Below, in pieces: positions 1-5,932 of a DNA stretch of 8,321 bases. The stretch is from Gammaproteobacteria bacterium RIFCSPHIGHO2_12_FULL_38_11 (GTDB lineage: Bacteria; Pseudomonadota; Gammaproteobacteria; Coxiellales; Coxiellaceae): NCBI GenBank assembly GCA_001801515.1, contig MGXX01000019.1, positions 1 to 8,321 of the forward strand, given 5' to 3'. The notes below the pieces were generated by a model that worked only from the letters and a program-made list of their open reading frames with translations, ran no database searches and was not told the DNA's origin. The position numbers and the translations under genes are program-made. The number at the start of each line of letters is the position of its first letter. Position 1 is the first letter of the stretch.

Positions 1-82
1 ACTGCATCGTTCCCTGGCCATGCAAGCTGCTGAGCAAGGGGTTAGTTTAAATCGATTAGCTAGCCTAAAATTATCTACATAA
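1..82 (+). CDS. HicB-like antitoxin, C-terminal end (partial)
   Basis: Only the last 27 codons are inside the window, ending at TAA 80-82. They read LHRSLAMQAAEQGVSLNRLA followed by SLKLST. This matches the C-terminal ribbon-helix-helix tail of HicB-family antitoxins, where the pattern is a leucine-histidine-rich helix, then EGVSLN, then a second helix. HicB proteins neutralise a small HicA RNase and bind their own operator. The gene starts before base 1, so the toxin partner and the N-terminal half cannot be seen. The assignment rests on a short motif; another RHH-type DNA-binding protein is possible. Confidence 0.6.
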   Translation, partial: LHRSLAMQAAEQGVSLNRLASLKLST

Positions 83-105
83 GCCCGCACAAGGGGCCGG
101 TTTTT
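83..105 (+). terminator. possible rho-independent terminator after the HicB-like gene
   Basis: Directly after the stop codon, GCCC (83-86) can pair with GGGC (94-97), and five T follow at 101-105. The stem is short and two or three bases separate it from the T run, so this is a weak candidate. Confidence 0.25.
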
Positions 106-126
106 GCAAGGTATGATTTGGTAGCG

Positions 127-345
127 TGTCCGTAACATTTTCGGGGGATTTGCGTAGAACCCCTTCCAGGGTAATATTTGTTCGCCAAAGGCAACCAGTT
201 CAAATTCCACTGGATTAATAATTCCTACTTCTTCTCGTAATTCACGTTGCAAAGCATCTTCTACTGATTCATTTTCCTCTACTTCACCTCCTACAGTAAC
301 CCAAAATGACGGTTGATCCCGATTGCTTTTATCTTGTAGTGGTTT
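127..345 (-). pseudogene. Nudix hydrolase fragment, truncated at its N-terminus
   Basis: Reading the minus strand with codons whose highest base is a multiple of three gives a continuous Nudix hydrolase segment. It contains SNRDQPSFWVTVGGEVEENE and then SVEDALQRELREEVGI. Together these are a perfect Nudix box, GX5EX7REUXEEXGU, with all metal-binding glutamates present. Nudix enzymes hydrolyse nucleoside diphosphates linked to other moieties. The usual N-terminal strand region is missing: from base 343 leftward-to-rightward the DNA is IS3 transposase on the other strand, and this frame meets a stop at 391-393. Downstream of the LPWKG residues near base 165 the family resemblance fades, although the frame stays open to base 1 through the HicB-like gene, so the C-terminus is probably also not native. 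It is a gene remnant that lacks its own start. Confidence 0.75.
132..164 (+). repeat. 33-bp repeat copy A, IS-end-like
   Basis: The 33 bases starting GTAACATTT, followed by a GGGGGAT block and ending AACCCCT, match 2704-2736 in the same orientation at 26 of 33 positions without gaps. The copy sits where the Nudix similarity fades. An old mobile-element terminus is the simplest idea, but the element was not identified. Confidence 0.4.
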
Positions 346-642
346 CATTCTGATCGCGGCAGCCAGTATTGCTCGCACGATTATCAAGATTTACTGAAAG
401 CCTATGGATTGACTTGTAGTATGAGTCGTAAAGGTAACTGTTGGGATAACGCTGTTTCAGAAAGTTTCTTCCACAGCCTAAAGACTGAATTAACTTATTC
501 CGAGCAATACACAACAAGAGAAATTGCCAAACAAAGTATTTTTCAGTACATTGAAGGCTATTACAACCGAGTTCGACGACATTCAACGATTGGTTCAATC
601 TCACCTGAGATGTTTGAGAATCAATGTATGAAAGTTGTATAG
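343..642 (+). pseudogene. IS3-family transposase (OrfB), C-terminal third
   Basis: The frame begins abruptly at FHSDRGSQYCSHDYQDLL and runs 99 residues to TAG 640-642. It carries the last two members of the DDE catalytic triad: the Asp of HSDRGSQY and the Glu of DNAVSESFFHSLKTE, separated by exactly 35 residues, which is the DD35E spacing of IS3-family rve integrase domains. The tail YYNRVRRHSTIGSISPEMFE is also typical. A TAG lies in frame at 337-339, and the first Asp, the N-terminal two thirds and the OrfA frame are absent, so the element cannot transpose by itself. The 5' break coincides with the break in the Nudix gene. An ATG at 421 opens a shorter frame, but family homology clearly begins upstream of it. 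Confidence 0.92.
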
Positions 643-670
643 GTGTGTCTATGAAATCGGGGCGAGATCA
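643..670 (+). repeat. probable right inverted repeat of the IS3-family remnant
   Basis: Immediately after the transposase stop, the minus strand from base 670 reads TGATCTCGCCCCGATTTCAT and then AGACAC. This has the TGA start and the GACAC inner part typical of IS3-family terminal repeats. The left repeat is missing, so pairing cannot be tested. Confidence 0.5.
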
Positions 671-727
671 CGATCTGAAGTACCCGAGTTGCAACACAAA
701 ACCAACTTTATTAGTGGCGGTTTTTAA
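671..727 (+). pseudogene. short 3' gene remnant beyond the IS end
   Basis: The frame directly after the putative IS end encodes RSEVPELQHKTNFISGGF and stops at TAA 725-727. Its composition is protein-like and it ends cleanly, which would fit the tail of a gene cut by the insertion sequence. I do not recognise the family, and 18 residues are too few to exclude chance. Confidence 0.25.
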
Positions 728-808
728 TTGGCGCAATGATAGAGGATTGGTTTGATATTGACAATAGGCGTAATTAGTCTGATAATCACGCTTTAATAAC
801 AAAGTTAC

Positions 809-837
809 TTTATCTTGTAACTTACTGATTATATAAT
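809..837 (+). promoter_or_regulatory. probable promoter for the DUF1016 fragment
   Basis: A consensus -10 box TATAAT lies at 832-837, 55 bases before the start codon. The matching -35 is poor (TTTATC at 809-814 with a 17-base spacer). The region is very AT-rich. The -10 box lies just before the 30-bp palindrome. Confidence 0.4.
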
Positions 838-843
838 GATATT

Positions 844-873
844 TAAATTAGTGTGACATGTCACACTAATTTA
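844..873 (+). promoter_or_regulatory. perfect 30-bp palindrome, likely operator
   Basis: TAAATTAGTGTGACA at 844-858 is followed without a gap by its exact reverse complement at 859-873. It lies between the TATAAT box (832-837) and the start codon at 892, covering the expected transcription start, which suits a repressor operator. Its core TGTGA-CATG-TCACA resembles a CRP site but has four central bases instead of six. As RNA it could also fold into a hairpin in the 5' leader. Confidence 0.6.
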
Positions 874-891
874 TAAAAATAAGGTTGTAAA

Positions 892-1134
892 ATGCCTAAA
901 AACCTTACTACAAACCTTTTTCGAGATATCAGTCAACTGATAGACTCCACAAAGAATCACATCGCTCATTATGCTAATACCTCCCTAATTATATTAAACT
1001 GGCAGATCGGACAACGCATCAATCAAGATATACTTAAAGAAACTCGCGCTGAGTATGGTGAGCAAGTAGTTAGCCAACTTGCAAAACAATTAAAAGAACA
1101 GTACGGAATCGGATTTGATCGACCCAATTTATGA
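892..1134 (+). pseudogene. DUF1016 (YhcG-like) N-terminal domain fragment
   Basis: The 80-residue product matches the DUF1016 N-terminal domain: LILNWQIGQRI around residues 34-43, TRAEYGEQVV at 51-60 and YGIGFDRPNL at 71-80. Full YhcG-type proteins are several hundred residues long and have a C-terminal PDDEXK nuclease domain, which is absent here. The start is well supported: ATG 892 follows AAGG (881-884) at a good distance, with a palindromic operator and TATAAT box upstream. The homology ends exactly at a TGA (1132-1134), and the same frame then continues into an unrelated protein, so this looks like a deletion joint that left only the 5' end. A small stand-alone DNA-binding role is conceivable but unsupported. 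Confidence 0.75.
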
Positions 1135-1650
1135 AGAACAAAAAAATTTGCTATATTCCCCAATTATGAAATTGGTCATGTAGCATTGTTAGATTGTTTA
1201 CAAAGTACCTATAAAAATGCATCCATTGACGATTTGGTTAAAGCCTTTGCTCCAAAGAAAGATGGAAACAACGTTGAAGTATATACAAAATTTCTCCATG
1301 ACAAAACGGGTGTTCTTGACGATAAAAAGGTGAGCAATTTTACATCTAGCGAATTCGATAAGCTTTGGCGTGCTATTGAACAAATGGAGGGCTATAAAAA
1401 GGGAACCATCATTGAAGTTTTTCCAATTATCGAAGTCCATAAAGATAAGAATGGCATTTCCGATTACCATGCAAAAAAGAAAGGTTGGATTTCTAAACCA
1501 GAATGTATGGCGCTGGTAAAACAAGGTAAGCTAGATTTGGTTATTTGTACATCTCGTCTAGGACATGACTACCTTCGTGCTAGAGCAGGCAGTTCCGTTA
1601 ACGGGAGCCTTGATCACATGGTCATTAAAAATAAGACAAAGAGGGAATAG
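1135..1650 (+). pseudogene. headless phage/toxin-associated protein with DUF3892-like C-terminus
   Basis: The frame is open from the codon after the DUF1016 stop and reads RTKKFAIFPNYEIGHVALLD and onward. The first part, with FPNYEIGHVALLD, AFAPKKDGN and a later MEGYKKGTI, resembles a domain I associate with phage virion and peptidoglycan-related or secreted-toxin proteins. The second part, NGISDYHAKKKGWISKPE and then GHDYLRARAGSS, resembles small DUF3892-type modules. Both are judged from memory of families and are uncertain. No ATG or GTG precedes the homology in this frame; the first usable codon, TTG 1186, lies inside the conserved segment and has no Shine-Dalgarno, so the N-terminus has been lost. 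Translation would need readthrough of the TGA at 1132 or a weak TTG start. The gene touches the exported DUF4431 gene directly. Confidence 0.55.
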
Positions 1651-2154
1651 ATGCAATTGATTAAGTTACTATTGTTGCCTATTATTGTTTTTATATCGTC
1701 ACCCTCTATAGCAAAAAATCAGAGTGTTTACTTTGAACCAAAAGTTGTTGAATTAGAAGGGGCTATTAGAACACTAAAATTTCCGGGATCCCCTAATTAC
1801 GAAAGCATAAAAAATGGTGATGCGGATGAAACTGGGCCTTACTTAATTTTAAATAATCCAATTGATATAAAACTGGTACCAAAAATGCAAATTGGAAATG
1901 ATGAGCCTGAAAAAAACGTAAAAATTATTCAGCTTGTTGTTCGTCATGACAATGATTGGAAGAATGTAAAAGAAGGCAATTACGTCCACATAACTGGTAC
2001 CTTATTCCACGCTTTGACCGGACACCATCACGCTAGGGTATTGCTTTGGATAAACAAAATTAAAGTTTTTTCAACTCAGAAAAATATTAATAAAAAACTT
2101 AATATCACAAAGGAAGACAAACAATTTTTGGATCATGAGTATTTGCAGAATTAA
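1651..2154 (+). CDS. exported DUF4431-domain protein
   Basis: The 167-residue product begins with a signal peptide: Lys5, a hydrophobic run LLLLPIIVFI, and a likely cleavage after SIA at residue 21. The mature part has features of DUF4431: KFPGSPNYESIKNGD (43-57), a short core ILNNPI, NDEPEKNVKIIQL (83-95) and VHITGTLFHALTGHHHARVL (112-131). It should act in the periplasm; the molecular role of the family is unknown. The start is firm, since GAGGGA at 1641-1646 precedes ATG 1651. The upstream ORF stops at 1648-1650, directly before this ATG, so the two were one operon. An immunity or envelope-protection role is possible by context only. Confidence 0.8.
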   Translation: MQLIKLLLLPIIVFISSPSIAKNQSVYFEPKVVELEGAIRTLKFPGSPNYESIKNGDADETGPYLILNNPIDIKLVPKMQIGNDEPEKNVKIIQLVVRHDNDWKNVKEGNYVHITGTLFHALTGHHHARVLLWINKIKVFSTQKNINKKLNITKEDKQFLDHEYLQN

Positions 2155-2219
2155 TACAGAATTTTTTTATTATCCAAGCATAACTCTCTGTATTTTTAAA
2201 TGATTGAGGAAAGAGAAAA

Positions 2220-2690
2220 ATGACGCAATTGCAACCAAGAAAATTGAAAATCAATAAGAATTTCAAGCCACTCTCCAAAGATGAGGAGGATGAATTCTAT
2301 CCGAATGGAATATTTGAATTTAACATTACCAAGCTTCTAATGTTCATTAAGGCTAATCCTTGTATGTTTCAACCAGAAGAAGTATCCGTAAGAGTCGTCA
2401 GAACATTTCCTTCCAGCAACCTCAATGAATCAACAATACAAACTGCAAACATTGCGGAACCAATCGTTTTAGCTGAAATCGCACCCGACAGATTTAATGT
2501 CATTGACGGTAATCACCGACTGGAAAAAGCTTATCGCGACGGAGAGAGCAAGATCCATGCATATAGAGTTCTGGCCGAACAAAATGTTGCGTTTCTGACC
2601 TCAGTAACAGCATATGAGAGTTACATTGAGTACTGGAACTCAAAAATCTGGGAAATGCGATCATCAGGTACGATGAGGGCTGTAGGTTAG
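2220..2690 (+). CDS. ParB/Srx-like domain protein, orphan
   Basis: The 156-residue protein contains a compact ParB-like fold signature: AEPIVLAEIAPDRFNVIDGN (79-98) followed by HRLEKAYRDG (99-108). The D-G-N-H-R box is the nucleotide-binding/catalytic motif seen in ParB N-terminal and sulfiredoxin-like proteins. No helix-turn-helix or ParB C-terminal dimer domain is present and no ParA is nearby, so it is not a partition protein. Small stand-alone members of this fold occur in mobile elements with unknown roles, possibly nuclease or nucleotide hydrolase. ATG 2220 has a good Shine-Dalgarno GAGGA at 2206-2210. The N-terminal 45 residues and the aromatic C-terminus (ESYIEYWNSKIWE) are not recognised. 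Confidence 0.75.
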   Translation: MTQLQPRKLKINKNFKPLSKDEEDEFYPNGIFEFNITKLLMFIKANPCMFQPEEVSVRVVRTFPSSNLNESTIQTANIAEPIVLAEIAPDRFNVIDGNHRLEKAYRDGESKIHAYRVLAEQNVAFLTSVTAYESYIEYWNSKIWEMRSSGTMRAVG

Positions 2691-2703
2691 CTTTTTTGTG
2701 CCG

Positions 2704-2736
2704 GTAACATTTATGGGGGATGTACGAGCAACCCCT
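2704..2736 (+). repeat. 33-bp repeat copy B, IS-end-like
   Basis: This is the second copy of the repeat at 132-164 (26 of 33 identical, same orientation). It starts 13 bases after the ParB-like stop codon and lies between that gene and the broken SEC-C gene, two places where rearrangement is evident. Confidence 0.4.
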
Positions 2737-2772
2737 AATAGTAAAATACTAACCTAGTAGAGACTTGAAACA

Positions 2773-2997
2773 GTGAAAACTAAAAAAATTGGTCGTAATG
2801 ATGTATGTCCATGTGGTAGTGGAGAAAAATATAAAAAATGTTGTCTGCTAATAGTGCTTAAGCACTCAGATGCCATTGACCCAGCTTGGCGAAAACTCAG
2901 GCAAATTGAAGGTGAGTTGATTGAGACTCATTTGCTTCCTTACGCAACAAAAGTATTGCCAAAAGAATTAGGCGCACTTGCAAAGATATTCTCTTGA
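2773..2997 (+). pseudogene. SEC-C motif protein, 5' fragment
   Basis: The 74-residue frame starts at GTG 2773 with no strong Shine-Dalgarno. It opens with a complete SEC-C zinc motif, [19 protein letters not shown] at residues 6-24, with Cys12, Cys14, Cys23 and Cys24 in the CXCX8CC arrangement. The next part, [20 protein letters not shown] at about residues 37-56 and then PYATKVLP, is the usual second block of long SEC-C proteins. In that family several further blocks follow before the part that here lies in another frame from about 2970. The frame ends at TGA 2995-2997. This fragment is therefore the 5' end of a gene that has lost its middle. A free 74-residue zinc-binding protein could still be made. 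Confidence 0.8.
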
Positions 2998-3947
2998 AAA
3001 CAGAACATATCGTGAAAGAGTATCAGGGCACTGAATACTTGCATCGAGGTGATATTATATTTGCCCGTATTTTAACTTTGGATGGTATATCAATTACTAT
3101 CGGAACTGCGCCACATATGGTTCCATCACATTGTCACTTAGAGTTATTAGATTTTCGAAAAGAATTAGAAGAAGAACATGGAACCCCGCTTACTCCAGAA
3201 TTGCTTCGAAATGAAGGAGAGGATTTACGGTTGTACTATTTTGATCTTATGGATGAATTATTTAATAAACCTATGCCTGTATTACATAATACTGATGGTG
3301 ATCTTTATGAATTTTGCACTGTTCATTTTAAATTATGCACTAATCCACATGAGGCTTTAAATAAATTATTACCATTAACACTGAGTAATAACGCTAAAGA
3401 GTTTTTAGAAGAAGCAAAAAAAGATAAGAACGGTCAATTAAAACAAATTAAGCTGCCTTGGTTAAAATCAGGTAATAAGAAACATAAGCAATGGGATAAT
3501 ACATTAATGGGTAATATCACCATTAGTGCCGGTAAAATAACTGTTGAAGTCAATTCAAAAGTTCGCGCTGAAACTATTATTAAGTTAATAAATAACACGC
3601 TAGGGGATGACGTTTCTTATCAAAAAACAAAAGTAGAGTCATTCGATAAAAAACTATCCTCAGTCAAGCCATCAAAGCAAAACAAATCTGAAAAAATTAA
3701 TATTAACTCTCCTGAAGCACAAGCATTTTTAAAAGAATATACAGAAAAACATTGGAATAACTGGCTCAATGAATCTATTCCAATACTCGATGGATTAACG
3801 CCATATCAAGCAGCCAAGATAAAAGATGGACGAGAAAAATTAGAAGCACTTTTATTAGACTTTGATAGAAAAAATGAAAGAAGCCAAGATAACTTAATAA
3901 GCTCTAATGTGGATGAGATTAGAAAAAAACTAGGATTGATAGAATGA
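2994..3947 (+). pseudogene. SEC-C family protein, 3' part
   Basis: The 317-residue frame can start at TTG 2994, but homology to the C-terminal half of long SEC-C proteins already begins upstream with KDILLKTEH (from about 2973), so TTG is unlikely to be native. Family blocks follow in order: YLHRGDIIFARILTLDGISI and then GTAPHMVP near the start; LTPELL; MPVLHNTDGD near residues 93-102; ITVEVNSKVRAETI near 182-195; and WLNESIPILDGLTPYQAAKI near 257-276 with GREKLEALLLDF after it. A lysine-rich linker (about 205-235) precedes the last block. It overlaps the SEC-C 5' fragment by four bases in another frame, which fits an internal deletion. It lies just before the recombinase. Function in the family is unknown. 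Confidence 0.7.
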
Positions 3948-3960
3948 GATACCTATCATT

Positions 3961-5184
3961 ATGAATAAAATAAAATCGCCATTACCATTGTTTGATTCAC
4001 TAGATCACATTAAAAAATGTCAGCCGCCATTCTATCTTACGCAAAAACAACAACTAGACTTTTCTGTGACAATTTCTTTTCTTAAGAGCTATACAGGCAG
4101 TCTTGGTACCTTCAATTCATACAGAAGAGATGTAGAGCGCTTTCTGCATTGGTGTTGGTTGATCGAAAAAAATGACATAAAGAATATTAAACGAGACAAT
4201 ATTGAATCTTTTATTCGCTTTTGTCAAAAGCCGCCAACATCTTGGATTGGAACAAAAAAATCTCCTCGTTTTATTAATAAAAATGGTGAGAGAATCCCCA
4301 ATCCTGAGTGGCGTCCTTTCGTTGTTACTTTATCTAAAGCAGCTCATCGAACAGGAGAAAAACTGATAACAAGTAATTTTGATATTTCATCTGGTTCAAT
4401 TAAAGAATTATTAGCAATTATAAGTACCTTTTATAATTTCCTGCTGCAAGAGGAATATGTTTATGCGAATCCAGTTGCATTGATTAGGCAAAAAAGTAAA
4501 TTTATTCGACAAAATCAAGGCCAACCCAAAATAAGAAGGTTATCTGAATTACAATGGCAATACGTTATTGTAGCAGCTCAGAAAATGGCTGAAGAAAATC
4601 CTGATTCGCACGAGCGAACTCTATTTATAATGTCAGCACTTTACTCAATGTATTTACGTATATCCGAGCTCTCTGCGGTTTCGCGATGGGCTCCAGTCAT
4701 GAATCATTTTGAACGTGATAGTGAAGGAAACTGGTGGTTTACGACAGTGGGGAAAGGTAATAAAGAACGACAAATTGCGGTAAGTGATGCGATGTTAAAA
4801 GCACTTAAACGCTGGCGGCGACATTTAGGTTTATCTATCCTTCCCTCCCCTGCTGATAATTCATCATTGCTGCCAAGAACAAAAGGTAAAGGTCCAATAA
4901 CAAATACATCATATATACGTAAAATCGTTCAAGGTTGCTTTGATAACGCTATGAGTGATCTTAGTAAAGATGGTTTTACAGAAGAAGCCGAATCCTTAAT
5001 AGAGGCGACTGTTCATTGGCTCCGCCATACTGGCATTTCAGATGATGTAAAAATAAGACCACGTGAGCATGTTCGTGATGATGCCGGCCATAGCTCAAGT
5101 GCTACTACGGATCAATATATCGATATTGAACTACGTGAACGTCATCGATCAGCAAAGAAGAAGCCAATTTTTGACGAAGATTGA
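3961..5184 (+). CDS. tyrosine recombinase / phage-type integrase
   Basis: The 407-residue product is a complete tyrosine recombinase. It has a SAM-like core-binding domain (about residues 35-175, TFNSYRRDVERFLHWCW) and a C-terminal catalytic domain with every active-site residue: Arg233 in MYLRISEL, Lys265 in GKGNKER, His352 and Arg355 in HWLRHTG, His377 in AGHSS and the nucleophile Tyr386 in DQYIDIE. It cuts and rejoins DNA through a 3'-phosphotyrosine link, as in integration or excision of mobile elements or dimer resolution. An insertion at about 90-135 (PPTSWIG to HRTGEK) makes it longer than XerC/XerD. No good Shine-Dalgarno precedes ATG 3961. No excisionase or obvious att duplication is visible. 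It is probably functional. Confidence 0.93.
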   Translation: MNKIKSPLPLFDSLDHIKKCQPPFYLTQKQQLDFSVTISFLKSYTGSLGTFNSYRRDVERFLHWCWLIEKNDIKNIKRDNIESFIRFCQKPPTSWIGTKKSPRFINKNGERIPNPEWRPFVVTLSKAAHRTGEKLITSNFDISSGSIKELLAIISTFYNFLLQEEYVYANPVALIRQKSKFIRQNQGQPKIRRLSELQWQYVIVAAQKMAEENPDSHERTLFIMSALYSMYLRISELSAVSRWAPVMNHFERDSEGNWWFTTVGKGNKERQIAVSDAMLKALKRWRRHLGLSILPSPADNSSLLPRTKGKGPITNTSYIRKIVQGCFDNAMSDLSKDGFTEEAESLIEATVHWLRHTGISDDVKIRPREHVRDDAGHSSSATTDQYIDIELRERHRSAKKKPIFDED

Positions 5185-5239
5185 GTTTCTACGAAACTTT
5201 TGGACCGCTTATGCAGTTGGAGCCAATATTTTATCTGGT

Positions 5240-5275
5240 AAAAATACTTCACCGGCATTCATGTCGGAGTGAAGT
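5240..5275 (-). terminator. probable terminator of the toxin-antitoxin operon
   Basis: On the minus strand ACTTCAC and GTGAAGT form a 7-bp perfect stem (5269-5275 with 5246-5252) around a 16-base loop, followed by one A and five U (5245-5240). It lies 9 bases beyond the antitoxin stop codon. The long loop weakens the prediction. Confidence 0.4.
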
Positions 5276-5283
5276 GCAAACAG

Positions 5284-5646
5284 TCAAGCTGCCATCCGAG
5301 AATCATCATGATGTTTGCCGCGTCTCTTTGTTGGGATAATCTCAACTTGAACATTTAACCCATCCCGATCAACTAGATCTTGAAGTGCTAGTCTGATGAA
5401 TTGTGCTTTTGAATATCCCAATATCTCAGCATACTTCGCAGCCAGTTTAGGACTGATGGGTTTGCGGCCACGTTCTATATCGCATAAATGCTGCTTGGTA
5501 ATGAAGAGCTGTTTGGCAAAATCAACTTGAGAAATCTCATCTGCTTGGCGAATTGCCCAAATGAGTCTGCCTAGTGTTAGTTTTGAACCGGTTATCTTTT
5601 CAAGATCCTTTAGGGTTTTATGTGTTACTTTGCTTCTAATAGTCAT
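5284..5646 (-). CDS. Xre-family HTH antitoxin (HigA-like)
   Basis: The 120-residue protein has an Xre/Cro helix-turn-helix at about residues 37-67: ISQVDFAKQLFITKQHLCDI followed by ERGRKPISP. The stretch GSKLTLGRLIWAIRQADEIS before it is the usual first helix. It is the second gene of the operon, and its ATG lies within the last codons of the toxin gene (11-base overlap), so production is translationally coupled. Family members bind and neutralise the RelE-like toxin and repress the shared promoter; the GTACAC dyad before the toxin is the likely binding site. The basic C-terminus (IPTKRRGKHHDD) is unusual. A strict HigA name is not claimed, because the Xre antitoxin fold serves several toxin types. 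Confidence 0.85.
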   Translation of the reverse strand: MTIRSKVTHKTLKDLEKITGSKLTLGRLIWAIRQADEISQVDFAKQLFITKQHLCDIERGRKPISPKLAAKYAEILGYSKAQFIRLALQDLVDRDGLNVQVEIIPTKRRGKHHDDSRMAA

Positions 5647-5923
5647 GTTTATTTATCTCCCGAATCTCTACAAAATGAATGACGCCATCTTTGTTTACGA
5701 TATAAATAGCGCGATATGCGATATTTAAACGGATTGATCGCTGTCCTTTCCATTTTCCAAGCAGTGGTTCATCATGATAGCCGGGTATTTTTCGAACCTC
5801 ATTCAATCCTTGGTGACCAACGGCTTCAATCCATGCTTGCAATTTAACAGCAATTGGCAGCGGAATTTTTTTTAAGTCCTTATTGGCTTTTGCTGAGAGC
5901 TTAACGTCAAAAATATCTTTCAT
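5636..5923 (-). CDS. RelE/HigB-family mRNA interferase toxin
   Basis: The 95-residue product has the compact RelE/ParE fold signature: a helical first half (LSAKANKDLKKIPLPIAVKL), then DEPLLGKWKGQRSIRLNIAY (51-70), RAIYIV and the closing strand VEIREINKHDY. Basic residues Arg62, Arg65 and Arg71 and the terminal His93-Asp-Tyr95 sit where ribosome-dependent RNases of this superfamily carry catalytic residues. It would cut mRNA at the ribosome and slow growth when free of antitoxin. The toxin comes first in the operon, as in HigBA. ATG 5923 lies 9 bases from the operator; no strong Shine-Dalgarno is seen. The operon faces the recombinase convergently. Confidence 0.87.
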   Translation of the reverse strand: MKDIFDVKLSAKANKDLKKIPLPIAVKLQAWIEAVGHQGLNEVRKIPGYHDEPLLGKWKGQRSIRLNIAYRAIYIVNKDGVIHFVEIREINKHDY

Positions 5924-5932
5924 ATATTAACG

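Noticed and set aside
329..604. 91-codon minus-strand frame across the IS3 remnant
   Set aside because: It is the antisense of a clear IS3 transposase, and the real minus-strand Nudix homology is in another frame.
844..873. CRP binding site
   Set aside because: The TGTGA and TCACA halves are four bases apart instead of six, and the dyad lies downstream of the -10 box.
1132..1134. Selenocysteine or reassigned TGA
   Set aside because: Other TGA codons end genes normally here, no SECIS-like structure was identified, and the flanking domains are unrelated.
1198..1524. 108-codon minus-strand frame
   Set aside because: Antisense to the DUF3892-like ORF; no recognisable protein features.
2155..2197. 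TACAGA...TCTGTA with T run after the DUF4431 gene as a terminator
   Set aside because: Six-bp AT-rich stem with a 26-base loop; not convincing.
2683..2756. TAGGTTAG/CTAACCTA inverted pair around repeat copy B
   Set aside because: Eight bp over about 70 bases in AT-rich DNA is not distinguishable from chance.
5184..5201. Hairpin AGTTTC-TAC-GAAACT with TTTT after the recombinase
   Set aside because: The stem is AT-rich and only 6 bp with a very short T run; too weak to call a terminator.
5063..5272. 69-codon plus-strand frame overlapping the recombinase end
   Set aside because: Most of it is the recombinase read in another frame; the 30-residue tail beyond has no recognised family.
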